Source: Acanthochlamys bracteata
Taxonomy: Eukaryota > Streptophyta > Magnoliopsida > Pandanales > Velloziaceae
Direction: 5' to 3'
Assembly: GCA_019914995.1 (NCBI GenBank)
Contig: CM034128.1
Location: 10,435,501-10,499,500 of the forward strand
Length of the DNA stretch: 64,000 nucleotides
This document shows, piece by piece, positions 1-12,336 of this stretch. The notes below the pieces were generated by a model. It saw only the letters and a program-made list of their open reading frames with translations. It did not search any database and was not told the DNA's origin. A program made the translations under genes and the position numbers. Within the stretch, counting starts at the first letter, position 1. Every line of letters begins with the position of its first letter.

Positions 1-789
1 CATGGAGAAAACCTACCCTCATAAAATTTTGAGTCGATGCAGATGCTTGATATGGTTCTTGACGTTGCAATTAACAACAAAGAAATAAACCCCAGCAGCA
101 TTAGTTCTGTACCACGCAGGTTAACAATTATACCATTACGCAATGGAGAAAGTCTATCAACCATAGTTGTTAGTGACTAGGAAGTTGATACAGTTAGTTA
201 CGACATACCTTCTTTCATCTTCTCTAATGCTTCAAAGAGCGGATTCCTCCGTGTCTTCTTCAACCACTAAAATCAACAAAAGCCTAGTAATGAGATTCAG
301 TAGCTACGGAGATCAACTTCAAAACAATACAACAGCGTATATTTGCAACAACGTAACGTTGAAAACTTTGCTATTGTAAGAAGGAGACCACAATCGGCAC
401 CAGATCATGTACTCAACTATCAATTATGGAGTAATGAAAGTCCAGTGCCTACAGGATTTAACCTTTGAAGCTGAAAACAAAAAGGTACCGAAAATACCAG
501 CACTCCAAAAACTCATCCATATAAAAGACCAATTACTAAGAAATCTAGCAACTCATATAATCTAACTCTACAATCCAGCAAGAGCAGGAACAGTAGACTA
601 CAGAGATCAAGAACAGAATATTCTACACAAAAAAAGGAGAAGTTTGGGGAAATCACTCACAGAGCTAAGGCGATGGATTGATCGCTCTACTAGCAATGAG
701 ACGGCCACAAAGATGGTGAGCACTGTGGCCACCGACCAAGTCGGCGTCAGCGCTAGCGATCGCATTTCTTGGTTTTGCGACGAATCCAT
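1..789 (-). CDS. MLO: MLO-family seven-transmembrane protein, 5' part only
   Basis: MLO proteins are plasma-membrane seven-TM proteins, now viewed as calcium-channel-like; some act in powdery-mildew susceptibility, others in roots or pollen. Three exons are visible: 661-789, 209-266 and 1-106, the last running off the window. Exon 1 starts at the ATG at 787-789 and gives 43 residues with the family hallmark LALTPTWSVATVLT and first membrane helix, ending VERSIHRLSS before a GTGAGT donor. Exon 2 gives WLKKTRRNPLFEALEKMKE. Exon 3 begins with ELMLLGFISLLLIATS (second helix) and reaches RFSPC at the edge. Frames join in phase across both introns (394 and 102 bp). An upstream in-frame ATG at 829-831 would add 14 residues; I prefer the inner one because families start close to it. 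A GTAGGT inside exon 3 could be a donor, but the RFSPC match argues for read-through. The rest of the gene lies outside, so intactness is unknown. Confidence 0.9.
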
Positions 790-2553
790 TTTGAATTTTT
801 TTCCTTCTCTGACTAATATTTCCACTCTCAAAAACTGATAAAAGATTTAGCAGTAGTCTAACAAAACTTCTCCTTTGATCTCTCTACTACTCCTGGCATT
901 TCTTAACTACTAGACCGAAGACCAAACATTACAGCCCGTTTCAAGAAAATGGAGAGCCAAGGTTGAGGGAAACCGAAAACAACAGAAGAAAAAAAAAATT
1001 GATTCTTGACAGTTGATATAGGTAACCAAATCAGAGTTGGACAATGGTGATTGCAAAGGGAGATCTGATTCGGTTGAACAGCAGCTTTTTGAAACACAAA
1101 GAAAAAAAGACCGCCGAAAGGAGATGATAGAAGGGTTTGGAGTTTTCCGCTGCAGTGCAGACACCAACACCAACTCCAGCTCCAATTCGACAACTTTTTC
1201 TTTATTACATTAACAACACAGAAAGAAGAAAGCGTTTACAAGTAGTCAAGCTTCTAGTCCTGTAGACTAGTTTGGTTTTCAATTTCCATACTGTTCTGTT
1301 TACTTCCGTCTGACGCTGGGCTATGAGCTGTTGCATTGCGTGCACATGGTGCTCGCAAAGATTAATAACGAGATTCAAATCAAATCAAAGGCACAACTAC
1401 CATTTCATTAGTTAATAAAAACAAAGTTCCTGAATTTACGTGCGATATTATCTCGAGCAGGTGTATAATAAATACTATAGAAAGACACCAGGGCGTCGCC
1501 GCCTGAGTGGCACCGCTCGTATGCTGCTGTGCTTCTCTATTCAGTTATGTTCTGAAATCTCCATCTACCCAACCAGAGCTCTACAAGTTCAACACGTAAA
1601 AAAAATCGTTGTCTTTTTTTTCAGCGCTACCAACTAAATTTCACAAAATAATGCCAATAAAAAACGTGAAGCCACAATTTCTCGATGGATTTCGAAACAA
1701 TTTAGAGACAGAAAGATCGACGAAAGAGCTATAGAGATGATCAATGCTACTTAATCTAATGCAATGTCGCTTTCTCCGACACCTAAACTATAAGAGCAGG
1801 TTTGTCAATGAGCTTTGGTCCCAGCACAACTGGAGGAATGGGCAAATCATTATCATGGCGACGTAACATCAAAGATTTGGGCATTCTCCTAAAGATAGTG
1901 AAATCGAAAGGGATGACGAGTTTAAAAAGACGAATTTTATAAAATGAATATATAAAGGAGTCGGTGATGGAGCTCAACGTGTCTGACAACGATGATTATG
2001 CACGAATTTCTCCCATTGTTTAGGTACCGTGATTGCCTGCTGCATAGGCTAGCCTATCAGAGCGTGTATTAGTTACAGTCAGAGGGGTTTTAGAAGTAAG
2101 TTTTTAATCAATGAGTTATTTAGAGCATATTTTAACATCACTAAACTTTACTTTTTTATTACAAAATTTAATTTTGAATCACTTTCACGTACTTTAATTA
2201 CTACTCAATTTTATTTTATTTTCACACTTAAACTCTAATTTTATCAAAACTCTATTCTACTATTTTGTTTTATATATTTCGATTACTACTTTGTATTTTA
2301 TTTTTATCGAGCTCAACTTTCATATGTAAGGAACTCATTTTGATGAAATTAAAACAGAAAAATGACCGAAATTTTTATATTAAATTGTAGTAAAATTTGA
2401 GTATTTAAAAATAATTTATTTATTATTTGTATTTAAAAGTGAATCTACAAATTATATTTTGGTGAGTACCCATCGAACTGATGCACGCTTTAAGTTTATA
2501 CTCCAAACATTGAATAGAAAAGATTATGTTTTTATGAAAAACTTATGTTGGAG
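790..2553. other. MLO upstream region, no gene recognised
   Basis: About 1.8 kb between the MLO start codon and the FMO fragment. The first ~400 bp probably hold the MLO 5'UTR and promoter, as the strand is purine-rich there. From about 2090 to 2480 the DNA is very AT-rich and repeat-like but shows no clear ends. Short ORFs are present, none with a recognisable domain. Confidence 0.5.
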
Positions 2554-2772
2554 AACTGGTCCGGGTAAGTCTCGTTGAGATTGTTGACATCTGCAAGCCA
2601 AGGGAAGTCGGAGAACTGGTACGCATCCTTTGCGGACTGTAGTCTGGTAGACTCCAATGTTGTCATCGCCAGATTCAAAGATTGTTGTCCGGGAACCTCT
2701 ATCCAGAAGGTGCCTGCATCTTGCTAGACCACCAACGCCTGCTCCTACAATGGCTACACTCTTCTGTCATAG
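2554..2772 (-). pseudogene. Broken duplicate of FMO exon 1
   Basis: This stretch matches the first exon of the intact FMO gene at 4949-5404 over most of its length, same strand, about 2.6 kb away. Read on the minus strand it keeps a recognisable FAD-binding start (AIVGAGVGGLA, then FESGDD). It then loses about 17 nt where the intact copy has GGVWAR, which shifts the frame; the downstream part ([18 protein letters not shown]) reads in another frame. There is no start codon in the right place and no other exon nearby. It corresponds roughly to residues 8-88 of the intact protein. This is a decayed remnant of a tandem FMO duplication. Confidence 0.85.
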
Positions 2773-3396
2773 TGCCCGGCCGGCGGAGTAAAAGCAGGAA
2801 GAGAAGTTTCCTTGTACGTAGCAGTTGACAAACCAGATTTTCGTGTGGCTGCTACATCGACAAGGGGAGATTCAGAAGCGCCGCCTCTCTGCCTCCGAGG
2901 TCCCATCAGAGTTCTTTCCCATTGAGAAATAGAACTACATGTACATTGTTTGGCCAATGCATTTGAATCATGAAAGAACGAACTAATAGAAATGATTTTC
3001 ATGAACTAGAATGAGATGGGTCCATGCATTTGAGACTAAGGCAACAAATGGTCCAAACAAACAGACATCAAAGTGAATGCACGTTTGATACATAAATTTC
3101 AACGGCGGTACAGTTTTCATGGCGATGCGTGACCGTGAATGAACCTTAGAAATGAACCTTGATACTACTAATTATATATGAGAAACGGGTAACATTAATA
3201 CATAATCTCCAAAAGAAAACAGAAAGTTGGATAGGTACAGATGATTCTTGAAGTTGGTTTCTGATAGCAAAATTAATCTATTGATTAGCATAGATGTCCA
3301 TGCAATGCATATTTGTAATCTACATAGAATTGAACATGATTCAGGCCTTCTGATGATTCCCTTCACTATGCGTCACAAATAAGAGCAAATATGAAT
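2773..3396. other. Spacer between FMO fragment and FMO gene
   Basis: About 600 bp of unique-looking sequence downstream of the FMO stop codon. It should include the FMO 3'UTR. No other gene or repeat is recognised. Confidence 0.4.
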
Positions 3397-5404
3397 CTAA
3401 TTGATGTAGTCTGTAGGTCCATAAGGAATGAATAAATCAGCCAAGAACCCTTTCTTCCTCTTTGGTTTCCATCCCATATCTCTGCACAGCTGGTCGTTAT
3501 ACCAGATATGAGAGACTCCGATGGAAGATCTTCTGAAACTATCACCATTGTATCTCTTCATGAAGGTCTCCCATTCTTTGACATTTTCTTCCATGCATCT
3601 TATGCTTGGCAACTTAAAATGTCCGTCAAGAAAATGGGCTAGCCATTTTGATCTAATCTCTGATGTGAAGAGGTTTGCTAAACTTTCTGAGTAGCCGACA
3701 ATGGCTAGTTGAGGGATTCTTGGATGGATGCATTCCCTGTAAAAGATGTAAGTTCATTACAATGTTCCATGTTATGCTTTGTTGATTCTCCGGCTTCGTG
3801 GAGTAATGCATACCTGTAGAGAGGAACTGTGGTCGATGAAGACCCTGCAACGATATTCTGAATCATAGGGGATATGAAAATGTTTTTGAGATTCCAATCG
3901 CCCTTGTAGCCTGTTGCCAGGATTACAACATCACTATCTATTGAAGCAGCTTCACTGCCAATGCAAACTCCAGTTTTGCAGAAGCTAAAAGTCTTCCATT
4001 TCTTCAAAATGATACTGCCTTGTTCCACTCTGTCGTAAAACTTTTCTGGAATTATTGCTAGTAAAGAAGAGGACATTGCTTGGAAGAAACTGTGTTCCGG
4101 TACCATTCCATACTTCTCCAATGGCATTATGTGTTTACAGTAACTCTCGACTAACTTTGAGAACAACCATCTCTGAGTTAAAAATAAATACGAAACATTT
4201 GACCGATTGTAAAATTTCTCTTATCATAGATAGCTACACTTAATTGAAACAAAAAAAAAGAAGAAGAAGAAGAATCTATTTATGTATTGGCAACATAGAT
4301 AGAGGTGTTAATTACCAGTGGAATCAACAAAGTGGCTATCAGGGAAAGCAGAAATCCTTCACCAGGCTTGTGAAGGAGTAGCTCCGAGAAACGATTAAGA
4401 TATAAGAAAGCAAGAGGAATTCCCCAAGCATACCAGTCAGGAAGCATCCATCTCTTGGTTCTGACAATCATCGTACAGGGATACTTGTTCCCTGCAATTG
4501 GTTAAACAAAACCAACTTACAGTGTATGCTCTTTAAAATTGATTGCTGAACAAGAGCTTAACAAATTACTTACCATTTACATCAGCACACTCTGCTGCAA
4601 TGTCTAATGCTGATTTCAGAAATCCAACTACCGTAACTCGTTTTCCTTTCACTAGTTCCACAACACTTGCATGTCCCATATTGGAGTAATCCATGGAATG
4701 GATTACCTTGCCTCGAAACACTTCAGGACCCTTGTTTTCTGGAAAAACAGGGATGTTTGGTACACCGCTGAACCTTCCAACGCAAAGAACCACGAAATCC
4801 ATTTCGTAAATCTGAACGGAAACAAACAGAAATAGTTATTAGCTTAGAGCTAATTAAGTAGCATCTTCAGGTTAAGATACGTGTTCAGGTTTTCTACAGA
4901 AAGCGAAGAAACGTTTTCTCATAATTATGTATTTGAAAAAATGTTAACCTGAAGCTTGGTTTGATCCTCATGACGGACGCTGACACGCCACTTCCCCTTA
5001 CCATTACCAAAGGCCTCACCTGTGCTGCCCCACAGCTGCCATGCCAGTACCTCCTCTTCGTTCACTCCAACATACTCAATCCCTTCCACCTTAGACTTAA
5101 ACCGGGTGTGCTGCAAGATTCCAAAATGTTTTGCATAAGAATGAAGGTAATCCATCACCTGCAAGTGGTCCGGGAAACTCTCCTTGACATCTGCAGGCCA
5201 AGGGAAGTCGGAGAACTGGTACGCTTCCTTAGGCGACTGCAGCCTGGTAGACTCCAACGTGCGTGCCCATACCCCTCCGATGTCATCACCTGCCTCAAAC
5301 ACTGTTATCTTGAAACCTCTCTCCATCAGGTGCTTGCTTACCGCTAGACCACTGACGCCGGCGCCGATGATGGCTACACTCCTCTGACTATTGTATTTCT
5401 CCAT
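3397..5404 (-). CDS. Flavin-containing monooxygenase (plant FMO1-like)
   Basis: A FAD- and NADPH-dependent monooxygenase of the plant FMO1-like class, whose best-known member makes the immune signal N-hydroxypipecolic acid; the substrate here cannot be told from sequence. Five exons: 4949-5404, 4574-4811, 4316-4491, 3814-4172, 3397-3736, all GT-AG, giving 522 residues, the usual family length. Seen motifs: FAD-binding GAGVSG at residues 14-19; the FMO signature [11 protein letters not shown] at 184-194 (pattern FxGxxxHxxxY); the NADPH-binding region [12 protein letters not shown], where the second glycine motif is relaxed as in plant FMO1 relatives; and ILATGY ending at 379. No signal peptide or membrane anchor is evident, so it is probably cytosolic. 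A broken copy of exon 1 lies at 2554-2772, which shows past tandem duplication. A GAA repeat lies in intron 3 near 4258. Confidence 0.93.
4257..4274. repeat. GAA/TTC microsatellite in FMO intron 3
   Basis: A run of A followed by about five GAA units on the plus strand, inside the third intron of the FMO gene. A likely length-polymorphic marker; no function implied. Confidence 0.8.
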
Positions 5405-6092
5405 GTCTAAGAGCTATCTTCTTGCTGCAGCAGCAGCAGTGCTTCTTGGATTTTATAAGGAATTGGATGAGTAATGGCGGCCACGTATATAGCGCAGTGG
5501 ACGGGTTTGATAAAAAGTAAGACAAGAAATAGTTAAAGATCTGTTCTCACAGTGGAAGTCAATAAAAGATCGAAACAGAAATCTAATCAAGACGACGAAT
5601 GTGTCTGTCAGATAGTGTGTCATCCTTGACTAATTTTATTAAAAAGCAGTGTTTACAAGTTAATAAACTCTTTTTTAAAAATGAAATTATAAAAAATAAA
5701 CTTGTCAGCACGATGTTACGTGGTAATCAATATTCCTCACCAGGAACAACCTCTGGATCTTATGCGTAAAACCTTAATGCTATTATCCATGAGAAACCAA
5801 AACATTTCGACAAAATCAAGTGGATAGTTACAGGTTCACCCCTTCTGGTTCTGTATAATGTTGCCAATATGTAAGATGCAATACTGTCCTGTCCATGAGC
5901 AGATCTTCTAAATGCAAAGACAAAGACGTGATACCGTAATGCGAGTCACTGTTATCTTGCAAGAAACAAAAACAGGGAAATCAAGCAGATCATAAATGAC
6001 ACCCTTAGATTGACAAATACACGACTTCCACATATTAATCTGACCTAGGGGTATTATCTTTTTTTTCTTTCAAAAAGTCTCACTGCTTCACG
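5405..6092. other. FMO promoter and AAE 3' flank
   Basis: About 690 bp between the FMO start and the stop codon of the next minus-strand gene. It holds the FMO 5'UTR with a CAG-rich stretch at 5424-5440 and presumably the AAE 3'UTR. No gene was seen. Confidence 0.5.
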
Positions 6093-8572
6093 TTAGAGTT
6101 TGCTCCTAGAAAGACTCCCCAGGGCTTTTGCTTTCTGCCTCAAGACAAACTTCTGAATCTTTCCTGTGGAGGTTTTAGGAAGATCTGCAAAAACAACAGT
6201 CTTGGGAGCCATATAATGAGGCAGACGATCACGACAAAACTTGATAATATCTTCAGCCCTCACTTGAGCACCATCCTTCAGCTTCACAAATGCACAGGGA
6301 GTCTCACCCCAATGATCGTCTGGACGACCCACCACAGCAGCCTCAAACACTGCGTGATGGTTATAAAGGACAGACTCAACATCAATCGTACTTATATTCT
6401 CACCACCAGATATTATGATATCCTTTGAACGGTCCTTGAGCTGAATATAACCATCAGCATGCTTAATACCAAGATCCCCACTCCGGAACCATCCACCAGC
6501 AAGAGCCTCCCTAGTAGCATGCAGATCTTTATAATACCCATTCATCACTGTATTTCCTCTGAACATAACTTCACCCATGGTCTTCCCATCAAATGGCACA
6601 CTCTTCAATGTGACCGGATCTTTAATATCAATTGCATCCATTCCGAGATGATGAAGCCCCTGCCTCGCCTTCTTCTTGGCTCTTTCTTCAGCAGGCAAAG
6701 AGTCCCACTCTGGCTTCCATGTGCATACTGTTGCGGGGCCATAGGTCTCAGTTAGGCCATAAGAGTGCACAACTTGGAAACCAAGCTCCTCCATCTTGAA
6801 AAGAACTTGTGGAGGAGGTGGTGCACCACCTGTCATCACACTGACTCTTCCAGGTAATGGCTTCTGCTCAGTGGATGGAGCATTCACAATCATGTTAAGG
6901 ACAGTAGGAGCACCACCCATGTGTGTTACTTTGTGGAGGGAAATATTATCGAATATTGCCTTGGCTGACACATTCCTCAGGCAAATGTTTGTACCACCCT
7001 GCGCAGCTATTCCCCATGGAAAACACCAGCCATTGCAATGGAACATTGGAACCACCCATAGATAGACAGGCATGGTAGTAATGTCATTAATGAGAACTGC
7101 AGCAAGGGCATTTAAGTATGCACCCCGATGGCTATAAATGACACCCTTGGGCCTGGATGTTGTGCCAGACGTATAGTTCAATGATATAGGATCGCATTCA
7201 TCAATGGGCCACCTAATGTCAAAATCTTGGTTACCAGTCTTGAGCAGCGTCTCATACTCCATTTTCGTTGAAGATGTAAAGCTAGCCTCTGAAATTGTGA
7301 TCAGAGTAGGAGTTTTTGCGTGGGAACTTGAGAGATGTTGAAGAGCACCTTGGGCAATGTCAAGTAATTGATGATCAACGAAGATAACCTTTGCCTCCGC
7401 ATGCATCAATAGGACAGACACCATAGCTGCATCATGCCGTGTGTTGAGTGTGCAAAGAACTGCTCCAGCCATTGCGACACCAAAATGCAGTTCATACATG
7501 GCAGGAACATTAGGTGCAAGCACTGCTACCTGCATCATGCTTGAAGGTAATTACAACAGTCAAGCAAATACCAATTACAAAGTGCACCTGCATGCACATA
7601 TATATGAGATAACTGATTCATACAAAATGCACAAAAAGCACTTCTTAGATGCACATGAAAGATGAGATAACTGAAAAAGAAGGTGCACAAGAGGCATTTG
7701 CCTTCTTAGTTGCAGGTCAATGAAAATGCTTGCAAATTAATGATCAGCTATTCCTATGCTCTAACTACAAACCAAACCAGAACAATTGACAGAGGCACAC
7801 TTTGGCACTCTTGATGCACCAAAAAAATAGAAAAAAGAAAACAGAACAAATGTCATTCAGAACTCAGAACATAACAAAATACCCAAAACAGGAGGTAGCA
7901 CGGCTTAAATAAAAAAAGAACAAACACGTTCACCTCAGAAGATTTGCTATCTTTAAGAAGCTACTTCAACTAGAAAAATGCCTACTCCAATTGACCTACA
8001 ATTTTCGACAATACTGAATCACAGACATGAAATTATCATCACCTAGTAAATCTGAGTAATCAATAGCCGACCCAATTATAAAGCATGCAATCGTTGAATG
8101 CACAGGGACGCTCCTGATTCATAGCTACCATTTTACGTTACTTCGTACAAATCACTCTGAGACTACCACATCAAAATCAAATACCGAAATATCGCTTGAT
8201 CATGAGCAGATAACAAATGCCAGTCAATGACAATCACCCTTAAGAATTTAACCATTCAATTACCATCACATTTAAGCAATTTACAGACAAACCCATATCC
8301 ATTATACATACATAGATCACAAATTGCACTATAGAGCAACGAGAACAGAAACAGAGATGGAGAGAAATACTCACGACATCGTTCCGGGAGACGCCGAGTT
8401 GAGCGAGAGCAGAAGCAAGCCGAAGGCACCGATCGCGTGTCTGTCTCCACGTGTAAGTACGTGATTCGTACACGATAGAAAGTCTATCGGCGTAGACGGC
8501 CGCAGAGCGTTCCAGGAAACTCAACGGCGTCAGCGGCGAGTAGTTCGCCGAACACCGAACAGTTCCCTCCAT
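6093..8572 (-). CDS. Acyl-activating enzyme, peroxisomal acyl-CoA ligase (AAE1-like)
   Basis: An AMP-forming acyl-CoA synthetase of the plant AAE clade that includes short- and medium-chain or benzoyl-CoA ligases; it adenylates a carboxylic acid and transfers it to CoA. Two exons, 8375-8572 and 6093-7529, with a GT-AG intron of 845 bp, give 544 residues. The start at 8572 ([11 protein letters not shown]) is chosen over an in-frame ATG seven codons upstream because family members start MEG. The P-loop-like motif [11 protein letters not shown] is at residues 185-195, followed by [25 protein letters not shown] and the C-terminal [10 protein letters not shown] with the catalytic lysine. The protein ends SKL, a canonical PTS1 signal, so a peroxisomal site is expected. 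The exact acyl substrate cannot be read from sequence. The gene is divergent from the histidine-phosphatase gene, with a tandem repeat array between them. Confidence 0.93.
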
Positions 8573-8759
8573 CTTTTTCTTCTCTGTTCTCAAATGATCT
8601 CACAAAGCTTTTCTGCTCGCTCCTTCACTCGCTCAGCTTTTCTTCTTCTCTGTTTCAGAGTTTGGTTTCTATCTCCATGACAACAACGAGGGAAGTGCGA
8701 ATTGTCGGCTGTCGAGCTTTGATAATTGATAAGCAGTTGATAGTGAGACCAAAACCTTT

Positions 8760-10100
8760 TCCACTACCATACGAAAAGTTTGTATATATTGGGCATTTTA
8801 AATGGACCTACGTAAGGGCCTACCATGCGAAACGATATTTTAATAGTTGCGTAATCATCCTACTAAACAATATTATTATATTTTAGAGACCCCTAAATTA
8901 CAAAGTAATACCGGAAACATAGGCCTATATTGCGAAACGGTACATCAAAGAAAGTTGTAAATTCAAACCACTAAAAATGATAAAGATTTTATGGGCCGTA
9001 AAAGATGAAAGTAATATTAAAACAATAAAGGGCCTCCAATGCACATTATAATTCCCATGTTTCGCATTCATCCTATTAATAATCTTATAGTAATATAAAG
9101 AACCTTATACGCTAAAAGTAATAACGTAAAGCTAATGTTGCTAACAAGCATTAAGTATATGCCGAACTTTGCAACAGCCCTGTAAAAATTATATTAATAT
9201 TTATGGGCCCCTAATGGTAAAAGTAATAACAGAAAATAAAGGTCTCTCTTGCGAAATAATGTTCCAAACTTTGTATACGTGTCGAAAACTAACAAACTTA
9301 CTACACTTAGAGACCTCTTAACAGATGTACTTAAGAGAAAAATAGAGACCCCATCTTGCGAAACACTATATCTTGTTTTTGTAAATTCATTACTAATAGC
9401 AGCATTAAAATTATGGATCCTAATAAATGAAAGAAGAAAAAACTGAAAATTAATGGATTTATCATGCAAAAACCAATTTGCAAATTCTACTTTTTGGTAT
9501 ATGATTAGATGTATGGACGCCCCAAATGATGAAACTAATGATAGGAAAAAAAACTAAATTACCAAAAGGTTGTTTGCCAGATTTGGCATAAGCGTCCTAA
9601 TAATAATCTTATTCGACGTTAGAGACCCTAAACAGTAGATAATGAAATAGAAATGGTCCCATCTTGCGAAAACGTACACCACAAAATGTGCATATTCAGC
9701 TCATTAATAATAATATCGGAATTCACCAATGAATGCAACACTAAGAAAATAAGGATCCATTATTGAGAGAAGAACAACCCACATTTGCAATTTCGGACAA
9801 CCACAGATGGACCTAAATTGCAACTTCCGCAAAACAGGATTTTGCAGATTTATCTCTCTAAAATGATATAGAACTTACAGATCCTTAAAAGATAAAAGCA
9901 TATTACAAATCGAGTGGTCCTATCCTGAAAATATGGATTTTATAAAAATGCCATAACAAATCTTATTAGGTTTATGTGCCCCTAATTGATAAAAGTAATA
10001 AAGGAAATTTGAAAGGCCATCTTGAGGGATAATATTACACAACATATCCTGGAATTTACATGTTTAGGGTACTAATAACAATGTAAAAACTAAGAGCCAC
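8760..10100. repeat. Degenerate tandem array, period about 106 bp
   Basis: Short boxes recur at regular spacing across some 1.3 kb. AAAGTAATA occurs exactly at 8902, 9008, 9115, 9220 and 9992, with decayed versions near 9325, 9430, 9532, 9634, 9734 and 9895. A second box, TGCGAAA, occurs at 8826, 8931, 9250, 9357 and 9665, with variants at 9040, 9465 and 10024. A third, of the type CTAATAATAATCTTAT, follows each TGCGAAA box by about 40-50 bp. GGCCC or GAGACC with CCTAA precedes the first box. Most gaps are 100-109 bp, giving about 12 units, the right-hand ones more diverged. No long ORF is conserved among units. The array fills the space between the divergent AAE and phosphatase genes. Confidence 0.78.
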
Positions 10101-10225
10101 ACGGCCCACACGTATTTAAAGATCCTCGGGACGATAGCCGCAAACCTACACGCCATTGCCGCACGCTCTTTCTCTCTGTTCTTTGTTTATCGGGGAGGAA
10201 TTGAAATTTAAATAGAAGAAGGTAG

Positions 10226-12336
10226 ATGGCAGAAGGATCGAGTTTCTTGGGGAACAACTACTGGGTGCTTAGACATGGGAAGAGTGTTCCGAATGAGAAG
10301 GGACTCATTGTTTCCTCCATGGTTTGTATTTCAATTTCATTTTTTTAGCGTTTAGTTGTGTTTATTCGATTTGACAGTTTTGATTATGTGAGAAAGATGC
10401 AATTTTTAAGTTGAATCTGTCGAAAATTGTGCCAACAAGTTAGATTGAGCTAGAATCATTGATATGTGGTGATAGGAATTTATAAACAGCAGGAAGCAGA
10501 AATAGAATTCTGCGCGGTGTAAAGAATATATTATATATATAGATATATTATATATAAAGAAAGAAAGAAATTTGCTGAATTGCTTGTTTTTCATTAAGAT
10601 CAACTTGGAACAGGAATGAAACCTGAAGTTATCTGCTATCATCTTCATGGAAACAATTCAGCGCGTCAAAGATTTGTTCTTTTTATTCATACTTGATTAA
10701 TTTACTTGCTGCTACAATGAGATTTTGTTGCTACTGTAGTATTAGGAGTAGTAGTAATAGTAGTAGTAGTTGTTGTTGTCTTGCTTTCCGTTGTTTATGT
10801 CTGACTTGTTTTCTCCCTCTCTGATGAGCCAAATGAATTTTTCATGATAGGAAAATGGTATACTTCCTGAATATGGTTTGACTTCTGAAGGTCTTGAACA
10901 AGCAAAATCAGCAGGAATGCTATTTAATAAGGTTTGTTCCTATCCAGGAAGGCCTCCTTTTTTTGCTTAAGGATATGGAGAGTAGCAACTTCGTTTGGTC
11001 CTTCGTGACATGAATCTCACCTATATCTTCAGTCTAGAAACCTTTAAAAGGGTCTCTTAACATAGAAACACAAAAGAGTTCTGTATACAAAAGCCAGAAA
11101 AACTGCACCTGTAATGGTGTAGCTATTATGTATTTTGTGTGCTACCTAGCCTACCTTCTTGAGCAGACCACATTTATATGCACTTTTAGAAAAATTTCTG
11201 CATCCAGGAGCTCAAGGCAAAAAGCATCTCAGTCAACAACGTCAGGATTTGCTATTCTCCTTTTATGAGAACCACTCGTACTGCCAAAGCAGTGACTGAT
11301 ATGCTAGGCATTTCATTTGATGGTCCTCAATGCAAGGTAGGTTCGTGCTTCTAAGATTTTCATTGTAAGATGTTGAAATATATTATATTCTATTATATTC
11401 ACTCAGATAAAGCTTCTTATACATAGCTTATGATCTCATTGGTTAGGTCATGAATGAACTTCGGGAACGATATTTTGGACCAACCTTTGAACTTCTTTCA
11501 CACGACAAGGTAAACATGAAAGACACTTGCCAATGAAAGTAAGTGTGGTTCATGTCCACTTTGTCATCTATGTTAAGCATCGTCATGATGTTGAATTAAC
11601 TACATATTCTGAGATGGACTTTGTATTGCTAAGGAAGATTACCTTTTTTGGTTCCAATCTACTTTGAGTTGAGAGTAAGTTGTACTTCTGACTTTATTGT
11701 AGTGATACTTGCTCATCTTCCATTTAATGCTTTACAGAAATATATAAAAGGACCCAACTATCAGTTGTTTCTAAGAGCAAGACGTTTGATATCTATATTC
11801 ATCAGCAATCGAGTTTCTAAGGCGTTTTCTCTAAATGGCAGTATCCAGAAATATGGGCTCTTGATGCAAATGATCCTTTCAAGGGACCTGAAGGTGGAGA
11901 AAGTGTTGCAAATGTTGCTTCACGACTCTCAACTGCTCTTTCAACTATAGAGGCAGAATTTAAGGGGTATGTGTTTACCTGCTGCTATGAAAAATGTGCA
12001 AGATAGTTGCAGGACTTGTGGAAGTAAATGTTAAGTTCATAGTCTTGTCACTTGTGGATGGTTAACCAGAGGAAATGTGTGCTTTCTTTTAAGCGCTGTA
12101 TTATGTTGCCCCTCATAGTCGTATCTATCTTCTTATATTACAGATGCACGATCTTGATTGTCAGCCACGGGGATCCCCTTCAGATACTGCAAACTGTACT
12201 CCACGCGGCTAAAGAAATTCCATGGTCTGGTATGGACGACATTTCCTCCAGAATAAAGGCAGTTAGTGTCCATTCATTTCTGTCACTACATCGGAAGTTT
12301 GCCTTGCTCACTGGGGAGCTCCGACAAGTCATATAG
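10226..12336 (+). CDS. Histidine phosphatase superfamily protein (phosphoglycerate-mutase-like)
   Basis: A small member of the histidine phosphatase superfamily; such plant proteins are often labelled phosphoglycerate mutase-like, but the substrate is unknown. Six GT-AG exons: 10226-10321, 10851-10931, 11208-11336, 11447-11509, 11842-11966, 12144-12336, giving 228 residues. The RHG motif LRHGKS holds the expected phospho-acceptor His17; SPFMRTTRTA carries the conserved arginine; VSHGDP supplies the second catalytic His173. The start ATG gives MAEGSSFLGN with no evident transit peptide, so it is probably cytosolic or nuclear. It is shorter than true cofactor-dependent mutases and lacks their extra insert, so I do not call it a glycolytic mutase. 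An imperfect AGT/GTT microsatellite lies in intron 1 near 10740. Confidence 0.88.

Noticed and set aside
5-20. GTAGGT in MLO exon 3 (minus strand) as a splice donor
   Set aside because: Reading through gives RFSPC, which matches the family; the donor remains a minor alternative.
1783-1989. 68-residue minus-strand frame ending in a Pro/Val-rich stretch
   Set aside because: No recognisable domain, no start context and no splice partner; kept only as a note.
2554-2772. Possibility that the FMO-like fragment is an active exon of a second gene
   Set aside because: A frame-shifting deletion, no ATG and no further exons nearby.
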